Positions 36,120 to 47,155 of a stretch of DNA of 64,000 bases are shown here, piece by piece; within the stretch, counting starts at the first letter, position 1; every line of letters starts with the position of its first letter. The stretch covers positions 6,684,831 to 6,748,830 of the forward strand of contig NC_031497.1 in the NCBI RefSeq assembly GCF_000237925.1, in the 5' to 3' direction. The DNA is from Schistosoma mansoni (taxonomy: Eukaryota; Platyhelminthes; Trematoda; Strigeidida; Schistosomatidae). The translations under genes were made by a program, and so were the position numbers. Under the pieces are notes generated by a model. The model had not been told where the DNA came from. It did no database searches and saw nothing but the letters and a program-made list of their open reading frames with translations.

Positions 36120-37030
36120 GAAGAAAACCAATCGATTGAATTGATGTGGACTAATATGTATGCATATATATATATATATAAATTTACAGAGAGAGAGAGA
36201 GAAACAAACGCACACAGTCGTCATTACTTTAGATACAATAGCAGGATGTTTGTATATAAGATATACACTTAACGAGATGAACATGTACCAGTCAGCTTAC
36301 CACAGTACAAATAATTATATTTCACTCTCTTACTATCAAGGATAATAATAGTAAGAATATTACAATTACTATTAATAGTAGTATTAAACATAAAATTTCT
36401 CAAAATTATATTGAACCATTTCAATTTAAAAAGAAACAGAGGTGAAGTTATAACGCCGACGTTGAAATTGTCTGATTTATTTTTAATAAAGAACTCCTAA
36501 TTTAAAAATTACATGATGGAAATGTAAAGAAAAGTTAAATAATAAAAAAATTTATTAAAATTATGTAAGTCATATTTAACTATTCAAATGAATTTGATGT
36601 GCTTTTTATTTTCTTTTAGAAGGGAGTGAAAATAAAATCGATGTAACGGCGAAAAAAATTTTGATGGACGGTTTGTTTGTTGACAGTTATATTATTAAGT
36701 TTTTTTGAAATCATCAATTTATTCGATAATATTCCTTAGTTTTTATGGTTAACTAGACAGCTCCAACCATGATTTGATATCATGTAATATATATACGTAT
36801 TTAAGGAACGGTAATAATATTTGTTTTAGTTATTCTTATTTTCTTTAAAAATTAACTTCCATCTAAAGAGCTTCGATGGTGATTTCAATAACCGTCAAGA
36901 ATGTATGCCTTTTGATCAGTATCCAGATAATTTACCTGTACTTATTTGGAATATATGAATCCTGTGAGAATTACCTAAAAATGGCCATTATGTCACAAGT
37001 TTATATAGAATTGATAGAATATGGCTATAG
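36120..37030. other. AT-rich intergenic DNA with short (TA)n and (GA)n tracts
   Basis: Simple tracts are at about 36166-36181 (TA) and 36188-36201 (GA). No gene was found. Confidence 0.5.
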
Positions 37031-37032
37031 AT

Positions 37033-37265
37033 GGAATCCAGGATGCGCCTTTCATCTTATTTGGAACCTGTTAGCCATATGTACCTGGATTCCAGAGTTG
37101 ATGTTCACAAGTGAGTGGCTACCTAGACTCAATACCTAAGTGGATAACGCGACGGTGTTTGAAGTAATGGTGCTACTGGGCTTGAGTTCTGGAGTGAATA
37201 ACAACATAGGGATATAGTTATATTCAGTTGAAGAGTCTCATATAGGGTGAAATATATGTCTCAGA
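37033..37265 (+). mobile_element. Sm-alpha-like SINE relic with two hammerhead-like units
   Basis: GGAATCCAGG (37033-37042) and CCTGGATTCC (37084-37093) close a minus-strand hammerhead-like hairpin whose core and cleavage triplet are mutated (AAGATGAAAGG and ATC). Then come plus-strand A-box-like 'CTAAGTGGATAACGCG' (about 37136-37151), B-box-like 'GGGCTTGAGTTCTGG' (about 37178-37192) and a second, plus-strand hammerhead-like stretch (37225-37260, 'GAAGAGTCTCATATAGGG' and 'TGAAATATATGTC'). All cores are decayed. The layout fits the known Sm-alpha type: tRNA-like promoter plus ribozyme. Confidence 0.65.
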
Positions 37266-37269
37266 TTTC

Positions 37270-38990
37270 AATTGCTAACCATGTTTCATCTGTCCTGTAT
37301 CAGATAATAGTAATTAGGAAACAATAAACCAGAGATGTCAACAATCCACAAGAACAAAACAGAAACTGAGAATCACACTAGATTGCATAAAAACTGATTA
37401 GCTCATTTGTTCTTATACATAGTTTTCAGGCTTCCCCTAAGTGATACGAACTTCCTTTGTCTTTTACTATACTTTTTTTCCGACAATCTAATCTAGTTTC
37501 TTCTTTTCATAAAATACAAGGATGTTATTTGATTTCATACTATTTTCTTTGATCTTTATTTATCTTTTTTTTGGGAAGTTTTTTAGTGTGAAAAAGAGCT
37601 CAGATCACTTCAATTAATTTTACTTATTAATTCAATGAAAGCTTTTATCTTATTACATAAAACGGTTGACATGGAAAATAGTTCTGTGTTTAGTACTTAA
37701 GGTTGAGCTTGTGATCATAAATCAATAAAAAATAACTAAGTAATTAGCAATGGAAGTAAGTAGGAATTATTTGATAATACCTATGTAAACAAATTTATGC
37801 ATGAATATTAATGGTGGTTCAATATTTAATTTCTTGTTTTTGAATATTCAGCCAACTTACAAAATGGACTAACACTTTAGCTAAACATAAGCAACAAATT
37901 ATTTTGCAATTTATGATACTGATTATTTTAATAGTGTAATCCCGACAAAGTACACCTAAATAAACTAGCAATTGTAAATGATTTACATTTAATTCCAAAA
38001 ATTTTGATCTTAGACTACAAAAGTAGTCCAATGTATCATTCATGAAAGGGTAAGGATAAAACTCCACTCTCGATCACGGTTTTAACCTTGCACCTGGCAA
38101 TTAACAAAAATGAGGCGACAATTACCATTTACATTATCGTACCCTATGATGGATGGAGTGCTCCACTCTCTGTCGTTTTTGCTGGCCCACATGAGAAATG
38201 TAAGCTTTTCGTCGACGAAAATACCGCCCTATCTTTATACGGACGTGTCAAGTGTGGAACATTCAGTCATGATGGAAGAAAAATTACAACATACAAAAGC
38301 TCATACCTCTAGTCTATTCCATGATAGAAAGTATTTCAAAATATCTACAATTGAATGACGAAATAGATAAAAACAACAGCCATTACTGACTGGCTCGAAT
38401 ACCTGGAGTTTATCTCGAGTCTTCGTGAAAATATGAAAACCATTGAAAGGAGAGGGGGAATTTTCTCAATCAATGGTCTTTGTCTTAAAAATTGAAATAA
38501 ATCACTTTTCACTATTCTCATCAAGTAGTAAGTTTTCACACTTGTAAAGTTCTATAAAGTATAGCATATAGTTGTCTAATTCACGTTTCCTCATTCGTGA
38601 CGATGAAATGACTTGTGAAGTCAATGTTAAGGGATAGTTTCATTTTATTCATCAAATCCTTGTCCAAAGGAAGCTGAATAAGAAATTCAGGTTGTGATCG
38701 AAAGCAGATTCAGTTTAACATGCTTTCGGAAAAAGGTGAAAATTCAGCATCAGTTGTAAGAAAATCTAGTAAGATAACCATAATATTATGCGATGAGACT
38801 GTTCGTCGTATTTTTGCTAATGCTTTTAACATCCAAAACAATTTTGATTCACCTATTTTGTTTAAAACCGAGTTTTATGAACATTTGAGCGGCACATGAT
38901 CGAATTATTCCTTAATCTAAGAGTCATTAAGTCCTACCACGTTATAAATACTGCGACCACAGTGCCATTTCTGCATAGATCACTCTTTAC
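37270..38990. other. Intergenic DNA; overlapping open frames at 38088-38358, unassigned
   Basis: Two plus-strand frames (38088-38312 and 38110-38358) overlap in a locally GC-richer segment and look more protein-like than their surroundings. Neither resembles a family I know, and a decayed repeat is the likeliest explanation. Nothing else was recognised. Confidence 0.35.
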
Positions 38991-38996
38991 ATAGAC

Positions 38997-39325
38997 TGTA
39001 GTGTCGGTTGATATGTTAAGCCCGTATACCTTATTCTAGCTTCTAGACAAGCCAATTTACCTATCCATCTTGAGTCACATTTTGACCTTGTTAATTATTC
39101 ACTTATTGACCCTGACTTTCTTTATATGAGCGCATGTGTGTGTACACTTTTTATCTTAATCACAACATGTCTGTAACTTATTCTTATCTGAGTAAAAAAT
39201 ATTCATTAACGCTTTATTAAAGGAGTTGGCTTACCTGTCATCTCCAATGTGTGTTATTTTCGCTTTGCTCTCTTCTATTCGCTTCATCCTTCTGATTTCC
39301 TGTCCAGATCAATGAGTGTATAAAA
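38997..39325 (+). mobile_element. 5' fragment of the TGTAGT...CTACA LTR family
   Basis: It starts TGTAGTGTC at 38997 and follows the LTR at 53250 for about 300 bp ('ATGTTAAGCCCGTAT', 'GCCAATTTACCTATCCAT', 'TATATGAGCGCATGTGTG', 'GAGTTGGCTTACCTGTCATC'). It then loses similarity before the U5-like end. One 51-bp subrepeat unit is present. Confidence 0.75.
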
Positions 39326-39329
39326 TATA

Positions 39330-41665
39330 TGTATTCGAAATCTATTCTTGTATTTGACTTATTTAATTCCGTTATTCACGAACGCGGGTTAAGTCATGTA
39401 TTTCATACGAGGATAGACAGGATGTATACTTTGACAACAATCATTCATATGATCTTGGCCCCTATAAGACAATCCTTAATATTAGGTGTATAAATACTTT
39501 GGAATTTATTACTACTCCACTGCTGTCTAAGCGGTTAGCGCGAAATCCACTGGCTATTGCTTTATCTATCACTCAATGGATAAGCCACGACTAAGAGAAA
39601 GTATATAATTCAGACTGAGCAAATACCGCAAAGATAATTCCTACATATCATTTTTGAAAGCATACATTTTATATAGTGATGATTAATTTCCTTTTCTCAC
39701 TTTGTTCGAACAATCCCCACATAAATAGTATGAAATCAACATCAAATAAAGTGTGAGATTAAAGTAGTGATAGAAACAGGATACGGTTATTAAAAGAATG
39801 TGAAATAAAAATCAGATATAACTGACTCGTTCTTGGACAATAAAAAGAACCTAGTCACATGTCATTTTTATGCATTAGTCCAATGGCTTTTACTGTCTAA
39901 TTGGTCAGCTCGGATATTTATTTCTGCCTTTAATGTAATGCGTTTGGAATGTTACTCACTAGTGTTTTGTCAACCTTAATTATAGGCGAGTTTTTCTATT
40001 GCTTTGTTATTTTAGGGTATATGGTGCTTGCAGTTTACATTTTACTGATTGGATTGTTAAGCCCACATATGTGGTTGATACAGTCTTCTTTCTCACACTT
40101 ACTAGTTGAAATGAAGTTTTGAACGGTCATGGCTATCTGTTAACATAACAGTTATTTGTGAGGACTTTATATTGTCTGTCTATCGAATAGTTTCTCTTAT
40201 GCTAATAGGATGACATTAAAATAAAGCTTACCTTATCAATCATGACTCACTATTCTTTGTTGAGAATGTTACGTCAGTTTACTTACAATCAATTCTAGGC
40301 TTTTTGATACTTCTGCTTGCCATAGATTCTTATTCTGGCTGATAGTTACCGTCATACCCCCATATTTTCTTTTGATGTCTGTCAGTATCGCCAAATTGAT
40401 TATATGAACTTGAGGCTATGGCATTTTATACTTCAAAGTTATCTCAATGTAAAAATTGTGACTGTAATGATTTCCACAATTGTACATACAACTTTGTCGA
40501 GACATCTTTTTCCTTATTGATACTTATTCATTTATTTTCACTTATTATTCTCAGCAGTACAGTTTCTGATAATTTTTAAGATTTCCAGAATAAATCCGTC
40601 AATGATGGCTAATAGTGATATTTTCAATCAGATTTTAATCATTGACTATTATGATTTAAAGAATTTTTTTCTTAAAGCGATTTTGATTCAGAGAATATGT
40701 GTATTAAAACATATGTATGTTTAACAACACATAGTTTTATACAATTGATAATGCATTCAGTAAACTAACTGTAGAGAATAGAGCTGAGAAAGGAACAGTA
40801 TTAAAATCATACGACTAAATACTAGTGAATTAGTTTGTGTATTTTCATGGAGTACTTATGAAATGATCGTTTGCATGTTATACAAATCTTTGGGCTTTCT
40901 TTTAACTTAGTAACTACTATTATAGATAAGTTAACTTTTTAAAAATAACCATCAGTTTATTAAAATGTTGTATTTAGTATACGACAACGAAATCGACCTA
41001 GTTTTGTACCAGTTCAGAATTAAGGTGAGTTGAATGATGAGTGGAAACTATAGTGTTTACGACCACTTGTCATGACTTCTGGTGTCTTGACTAAAGGTTT
41101 AAGAAAAGAGGAAACGTCTAAATCATGTCTAGCTTATAAATATACAAGAAGATGTGGGCTTAAAGGACTATGTGTACATAAAACATTCCTTTATATTGAT
41201 CGAGGAATCATCTATTTGATTTAATTTCTTTGATTTGATCACAATGAGGAAATAAACGGACATTATATATACTGAAAAAAAACATGAACATTTGTTGATT
41301 TCAATGTCACTTCGGAGTTGAAAGTAATACATTGATAATAAAGGAGTAAATCGCTACCTTACAAGGGTCGAATTCATAGTCATCGTTTATAAGAGTATTA
41401 TTTGATGACTTATAAAATATACTTTCATTTTAAATAACTGTTTTACCTAAATCGCTTAAAAGATAATAAGATATAATCGAGAAAATTGCGTACATTCGTA
41501 GAGAAAAAGTTTTTATTTTCATTCCCATGTGCTTATCAATGACTGATTTCGAGTGATAAACCACTGAGTTCTAGTGAAGAGTTCAATCATATTGAGTGTG
41601 AGATAAATATGTCCACTGTCAATTGATAATGGTTAAGCGACACCGTCAGTAAAAGTGTATATTAT
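39330..41665. other. AT-rich intergenic DNA, nothing recognised
   Basis: A short A-box-like stretch at 39520-39540 ('TCTAAGCGGTTAGCGCG') may be a SINE scrap. No gene was found. Confidence 0.45.
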
Positions 41666-41669
41666 CAGG

Positions 41670-41805
41670 TGTTGGTTGAGTGATTTCAAGGTTAAGCTTT
41701 GGCTGAGGATTCTGACAGTTCTGAGTCCGGTTCCTGGTAAGTTCGTCGATGTAAAACGCTGAGAAGTCTCATGTTAGGATGAAACGATTATCCATTAGTC
41801 TTTAT
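41670..41805 (+). mobile_element. Degenerate hammerhead SINE
   Basis: A-box-like 'GGTTAAGCTTTGGCTG', then 'GAGTCCGGTTCCTGG' in place of a B box, then 'CGCTGAGAAGTCTCATG' and 'TAGGATGAAACGATTATCCA' in the hammerhead position. Order and spacing match the other SINEs, but conserved core bases are changed. Confidence 0.5.
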
Positions 41806-41809
41806 TTTT

Positions 41810-42665
41810 CATACATCCTCTTTTTTTCTATCATTTCTCATTTTCTAGATTCTTATTAATAAGTTTTCTGTACGTTTACAAACGAAACTCAACCTAATAC
41901 CAACTAGACATTGAACATTTGGTATTTGTTTCATCTGAACTTCTGTCTGTGTACAAAGAAATCATTGACATTTTCATTTCTAATCTATCAAATTTTATTT
42001 CTGACGGAAAACATTGTTATCAAATAACTAAAATTATCAAGGTAATGAATAAACGTGTAACGTTACTTGATGATTAGTAGGTAAATTATTTAAAAGTTGA
42101 TTAGCATAATTTAGGATATGAATTAGACTGATTATCCGTTCTTTTAAATTTATTTTCATTTCCAAGTTGATCTCCACAACACTTCCATTATGAAAATCAT
42201 TTTTCGAGTGTAGAGAACAAAAATAAGCTTTTATTAAATTAACTATAGTGTTGTTTAAATAAACATCATTTCAAAAAGAAGCTTAATTACAAAAGAAATT
42301 ACAATGTTCATATATCCTTGTGGATAGACAAATATCTCTAAATATAGAGTCTCGCAAACAATTATACTTATGTGTTTGCACTTCAACAAAACTTATGATA
42401 GCAATGATGGACAAATTGTAGACTTCTAACATACTTGTTGGATAGACAATTGGTTGTTTACCTAGAAATATTTATGCAAGTTTATATACTTACTTCAGTG
42501 ATGGACTTTCAAATTTATCATAGAGAGATATCAAACATTTTGTGTCAGATTTAATGACATTTTCAAAAGAGAATTCGATTTGATAATTTCGGATTTATTT
42601 GTTATAGTACAGCAGCCTGAATCCGGGGAATATTGTACGCAACCCTAAATTACTGGATGATATGG
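41810..42665. other. AT-rich intergenic DNA, nothing recognised
   Basis: No gene or known repeat is seen. Confidence 0.45.
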
Positions 42666-42669
42666 TTTT

Positions 42670-44675
42670 ATAGCAACTCTCCTACAATCAACTTCGATTA
42701 TGGTTAATTTAGGTTAGGCCCTCTTATTAACTTACTTAACAGATAATGTTATTTGAACAGTAATAATCTGCATATTTCTTTGTACTATTATGATCACTAT
42801 CATATCTCTGTAAACGTTGAGAAGTGTGCGTTCGGAAAGGGATACATACATTTCCTATGTCACATAGTAACTTTTCAAGGTATTACGCCGATCCGTCGAT
42901 ATTATTCGAGACCATCCATTATTCGACTCATATATGAAGTTACGACGATCTCTCGGGTTAGTAAAATATTATAGACGATTTATTCTGAATTGTGCAGCAA
43001 TACTGCCACCATTGACTGACACGTTACGTGAACGTGCCCGCACATTACATTATCAGCAGAGGCGATACAGGCATTCGAGAACGCCAAGAAGGCATTACAC
43101 AAAAAAAGACACTAGCTAGACAAAAGAACGAAACCCCATTAGCTATCATTACTGATGCATCGAATGTAGCGATAGGAGCCATTTTCCAACAGTTAGTAAA
43201 CGGCACGTAGGCACCACTTTCATTTTTCTCGAAGAGGTTGAATCTTACGCAAACGAATTATCTTACTTTCGGAGGAGAATTACTAGCAATTTACACTCTC
43301 GACATATAGTAGAAAGTACAAATTTTACTGTATACACGGACCACAAACCGCTCATGAAAGCATTGAGCGTAAAGCATGATAATTATTCTCTGATGGAAAT
43401 CCGTCTGTTAGAATTCATTTCTCAGTTTACCTCTATATATTATCACCCAGACACTAGATTCCAGCACATACACATCAATATCGTAGGACCACTGCCGGTT
43501 TCGAATGGATAGGACTATATTTTTACATGCATCGATAGATCCACGCAATGGCCTGTAGCAGTACCGATAAAAGGTACCTCAGCCGAGTCTGTAGTCAAAG
43601 CCCTAATCAAGAATTGGATTTCTTGTTATAGTGTGCCAGCGATTATCACAACTGATAGAGCAGCTCAATTAGAAAGTCGACTCTTCCAGCAGCGTACAGA
43701 ACTCCTCAGATTTAAACGTATTTGCACGGCATCTTACCAAACACGGGTCTCAAGAATCAAAGACACTAACGAAGCAAAAAGAGGAGACTCAGGTAATGGC
43801 GAGATTTGGCCTCAGGGTAAGATGGTCCCAACGCCATATAACTACAATTTTAAGTTGATGATTTCCCACTATTTTCAATATTAGTTGTAGTTCTTCCCCT
43901 TCATTGTGTACATACGGAGTATTATGCTCATTTATACACTGTAAAACGTGGAATATCTTGACGCTTATATGTATAATGTTTTCGTAAAATGATACCACAT
44001 TCCTCTTATTTCTTATCAGTATTTCGCATAACCACACAGACGGGCACGAATCCAGATACACAAAAATGTTAACAGACACATTAGCTTTATCTCAATTTTG
44101 TATAGACCGATATCTTCAAAAGATTGTGCAAACACAGACATTTTTTCAGATATCTTTGTTTGCAGGCCGGAAACATTATAACAATTCTGCTACAATCAAC
44201 TTCGATTATGGTTAATTTTGGTTAAGCCCTCTTGTTACCTTACTTAACAGACAATGTTATTTGAACAGTAATAATTCGCATATTTCTTTGTACTATTATG
44301 ATCACTACCACATCTGTACAAACGTGCACGCTTGTTCACATGACAGACTCTAGCTAAGATGTTTATACCTTAAATATCGCTCGATGATTCATTCTCTTCC
44401 CCATGTATATATGTACTCAAGTCCTATTATTAGCCTTTGCCTTGCCTGGCTGCGCCTTATTCGATTTAACTGTAAATTTACCTCTGTGTTTGCTCGCATA
44501 CACACACTCGCATCTCCACTTCAAATCCGATCGATATACTTACAGTATTGTTATCTGTGCTATCCGCTTATAAACTGTAGTCGCCGCTTCTTATTACCTT
44601 GTGATTCCAAACACCGTTGGGATTTATATAATGAGGGTCATCAAGGTGATTGATTAACGAAGCAAAACCACTATA
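42670..44675 (+). mobile_element. Collapsed Gypsy-type LTR retrotransposon
   Basis: The first ~140 bp of the LTR (42673-42815) recurs at 44181-44327 at the start of a longer 3' LTR (to about 44672). Between them lies pol with large deletions. The left LTR copy runs straight into RT sequence at a shared 'AAACGT', so the rest of the 5' LTR, gag, protease and most of RT are gone. The 3' LTR ends with a U5-like region ('GTAGTCGCCGCTTCTTATTA', 'GATTAACGAAGCAAAACCAC') resembling the end of the 53250 LTR family, while its 5' portion is different. Confidence 0.75.
42815..43790 (+). pseudogene. Gypsy pol remnants: RT C-terminus, RNase H, integrase core
   Basis: In order, over shifting frames: 'VEKCAFGKGYIHFLCHIVTF' (RT thumb), 'LGLVKYYRRFILNCAAI' (RT connection), 'PLAIITDASNVAIGAIFQQ' (RNase H, first catalytic D), then 'YTDHKPL' reading near 43330 with the RNase H C-terminus. 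Next comes the integrase core 'IVGPLPVSNG' with a stop in place of the next residue, 'FTCIDRSTQWPVAVPIKG' and 'VPAIITTDRA'. The integrase zinc-binding N-terminus and the last catalytic E block are absent. At least four frameshifts or stops are present. Confidence 0.85.
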
Positions 44676-44689
44676 GTTTATTATAGTGT

Positions 44690-45390
44690 TATGAAAATTA
44701 TTCTTATTGAGCCTCATAAACATGACTTCAGTCTCATATATTAACTTTATAACCTCAGTTTATTTGACTAACGTGCATAAAGATTGAATTAAGTGTTCTT
44801 GTTGAATTTAGTTGTGTTCTTACGTTTCAGTGATATTGATTACTACCATACGGCGGGGATTGTATGAAGACATAGAAGATTAATTCATTAACTGATTGTC
44901 TCGTTCTTAGACTGTTTATTCATTATCATATATTTCAAAGTTGGATCTCTGAATATGTCCAGAGTGGAACGTAGAAACAGCACTACACTTGAAAAGTCGT
45001 AGTGACGTTATATATATGATGTAACAGAATATTTATATCATGTGTAAAATTTAATTTTCAATATTGGATAACTTCGATACCTTGTAACATATATTCTGCA
45101 CATATATGAATAAAAATTCACTAAAATGACGCATTTTCTGGTTAGGAGTTCTGTGTTGATGATGACAATTTTGGAGCAAGGCCTCAGATTAAAGATAAAT
45201 ACTTAGCTTTAGACATGATCAATCATATTCTTAGTTCATACATCAGTGAAGCAATTCAATACGGCTCCAAAAGGAGGTTAGATGAAATAAAGAAAACTTT
45301 TCGGTCTATTCAAAGAACCAAGAAAATCTTCAACTACTGCTGCCATAAATAAAAAACACAGGTTTTCATAAACAATTATGAACATTGAAT
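44690..45390. other. Intergenic DNA, nothing recognised
   Basis: Possible unlabelled LINE flank at 45150-45390; no motif could be read. Confidence 0.4.
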
Positions 45391-45394
45391 GCTC

Positions 45395-45765
45395 CAAAAA
45401 CATTTCTCCAGAGATCAGCAATAATCTACTTTGGAGGAGAACAAACCAGCTGTCAGTTGAGGGAGGAATTTGGAAAAGATGCTGCGGATGAATCGAAACA
45501 ATTGTACTGCATCACAAGGCAAGCCCCGACTTGGAATTCTCAACATAAAAATGAATGTGGCAGACTAAAAACACAGTGAATCGATTAGAGACATCAAGAC
45601 CGTGAATATAACTTAGGAACAAGTAATAAGGACAGCCCAGGAAAGATTCGCTTATGAATCTCTGGTCGCCGGTCTGTGTTCCTAGAGGGGTAATAGGCTT
45701 TAGTGAGCAAGAAATCAGCTGATCAATCTAACTGATACCTTTAATAAAATGAGTGATAATAAAGA
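45395..45765 (+). pseudogene. SR2-type LINE, 3' C-terminal fragment
   Basis: The + strand gives, with frameshifts, the SR2 C-terminal reading seen also at 1251-1400 on the minus strand: 'ISNNLLWRRTNQLS', 'RQAPTWNSQ' with 'CGRLKTQ', and a final 'ESLVAGLCS'. No RT domain is present. The orientation is opposite to the SR2 copy at the left end of the window. Confidence 0.65.
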
Positions 45766-45769
45766 TGTG

Positions 45770-46565
45770 AACGAACTTTCACTCAATGGAGGATTCCGTA
45801 TAGATCAGGTTGATTTGCAATTGACAATAATAACAGACTCAGTTGAGTATCATTGGAAAACAAGGATCATCAAGCGTCAATGTTGTCTAATCTGGGACCC
45901 CCTAGCAACATTGACTCATGATACTACTAGGGATGGGAACCAAACCTTTCAGGCCGCCATGACTCTGTCAGAAATCTAACCAATAGATATAAGATTAGTG
46001 GTGAATAAACAATTTTCTATATCTAGTAGCAATAACCGTAGCTGTGAATTTCGAAATGCGACTCATCAACTTCGATAACTATCAATAAAATGAAGTTTTT
46101 AAAGGGTGAAAAAAATCATATGTTTCATCTAATATGTACAATTAGTTACGGTTTGAAACAATGTGAAAATTAGCTACCTAAAATTGTATGGAAAATTCTA
46201 AATGTTTTTTAGTGTAAGTGATATATTTATGTACGGATAGAAGGTAAAATAACTCTAGAAAGTAGCAGTTCTATTTAAGTTTACTTTTTATATTCCAATA
46301 AAACTTACCTACAAAAACTGTAAAATATTTTCATAAGAAATCTTGAACTATCAACTTTCGATACCAAACTTGTTGACTAAAATATACAGAAGTTATTTTG
46401 AGACCTGTGATAACACAAATTATTGATTCTTTCCATATCTGTCAAATAATGTAATCTCGTTAGACAGTTGATAGAACTTCTAGACTGTACTTTCATGTTT
46501 TGTAATGTGGAAAAGTTTAACAAAGAGTATATTATTTTTCGCCTTGATATTAAAGTGAGATTTTA
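45770..46565. other. AT-rich intergenic DNA
   Basis: A 76-codon frame at 45749-45979 has no recognised feature. Nothing else was found. Confidence 0.4.
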
Positions 46566-46568
46566 CTA

Positions 46569-46573
<5 letters not shown>

Positions 46574-46629
<56 letters not shown>
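46574..46629. repeat. (AT)n microsatellite, about 28 units
   Basis: Uninterrupted alternating A/T. Confidence 0.98.
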
Positions 46630-46630
<1 letters not shown>

Positions 46631-46714
46631 CGTTATTTTATTACTTTAGAAAAACCAGGATTATCAACCTATCGAACTACCGAGTTCAGAAATTTAACCA
46701 TAGAATTAAATTGA

Positions 46715-46800
46715 ATTGTGGCTACCAGTAGAATCCAGGACACTTGTTTTGTCCTAATCCTGACTCGTCAACTAGAAGCACGTGTGTTTCTGTGTCGATG
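46715..46800 (-). mobile_element. Sm-alpha-like hammerhead SINE relic
   Basis: On the minus strand: 'TTGACGAGTCAGGATTAGGA', then CAAAAC in place of CGAAAC, then AGTGTC followed by CTGGATTCTACTGGTAGCCA. The last block matches the other Sm-alpha-like copies (37033 and 59905). The GTC site is kept, but C3 of the core and the conserved GAAA are mutated. Confidence 0.6.
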
Positions 46801-47155
46801 TTCACATAGGAACTCAAGGCTGCATGTTATGTCGAAAGAGAAGTAAATTGCTCAATTTGTGTTGCACCAATGTGATTGGGTCATGATATGAGGAAAGCGA
46901 TTATATCACTACTCCGATTATCGATTGGTTTAGCTATTTATTCGTTGAGACTGCTAACCTAAGTACTATTTGGCAAATCGACCAGTAATTTTATTTATTT
47001 ATTTATTTAAACACATATATATTGGTACAAAAGGGCACCAGATACATATGCGCCACATAAAATAATGAAAGTAGGAAGAGAAGGGATGAAAAGATAAGGC
47101 GGACTGAAATGTACAACCAGAAGACTCTTTCAGTTAAGAAAGTTAGAACCACTCT

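Noticed and set aside
39480-39600. tRNA gene candidate
   Set aside because: Only an A-box-like stretch is present. No acceptor stem or B box can be paired; it is at most a SINE scrap.
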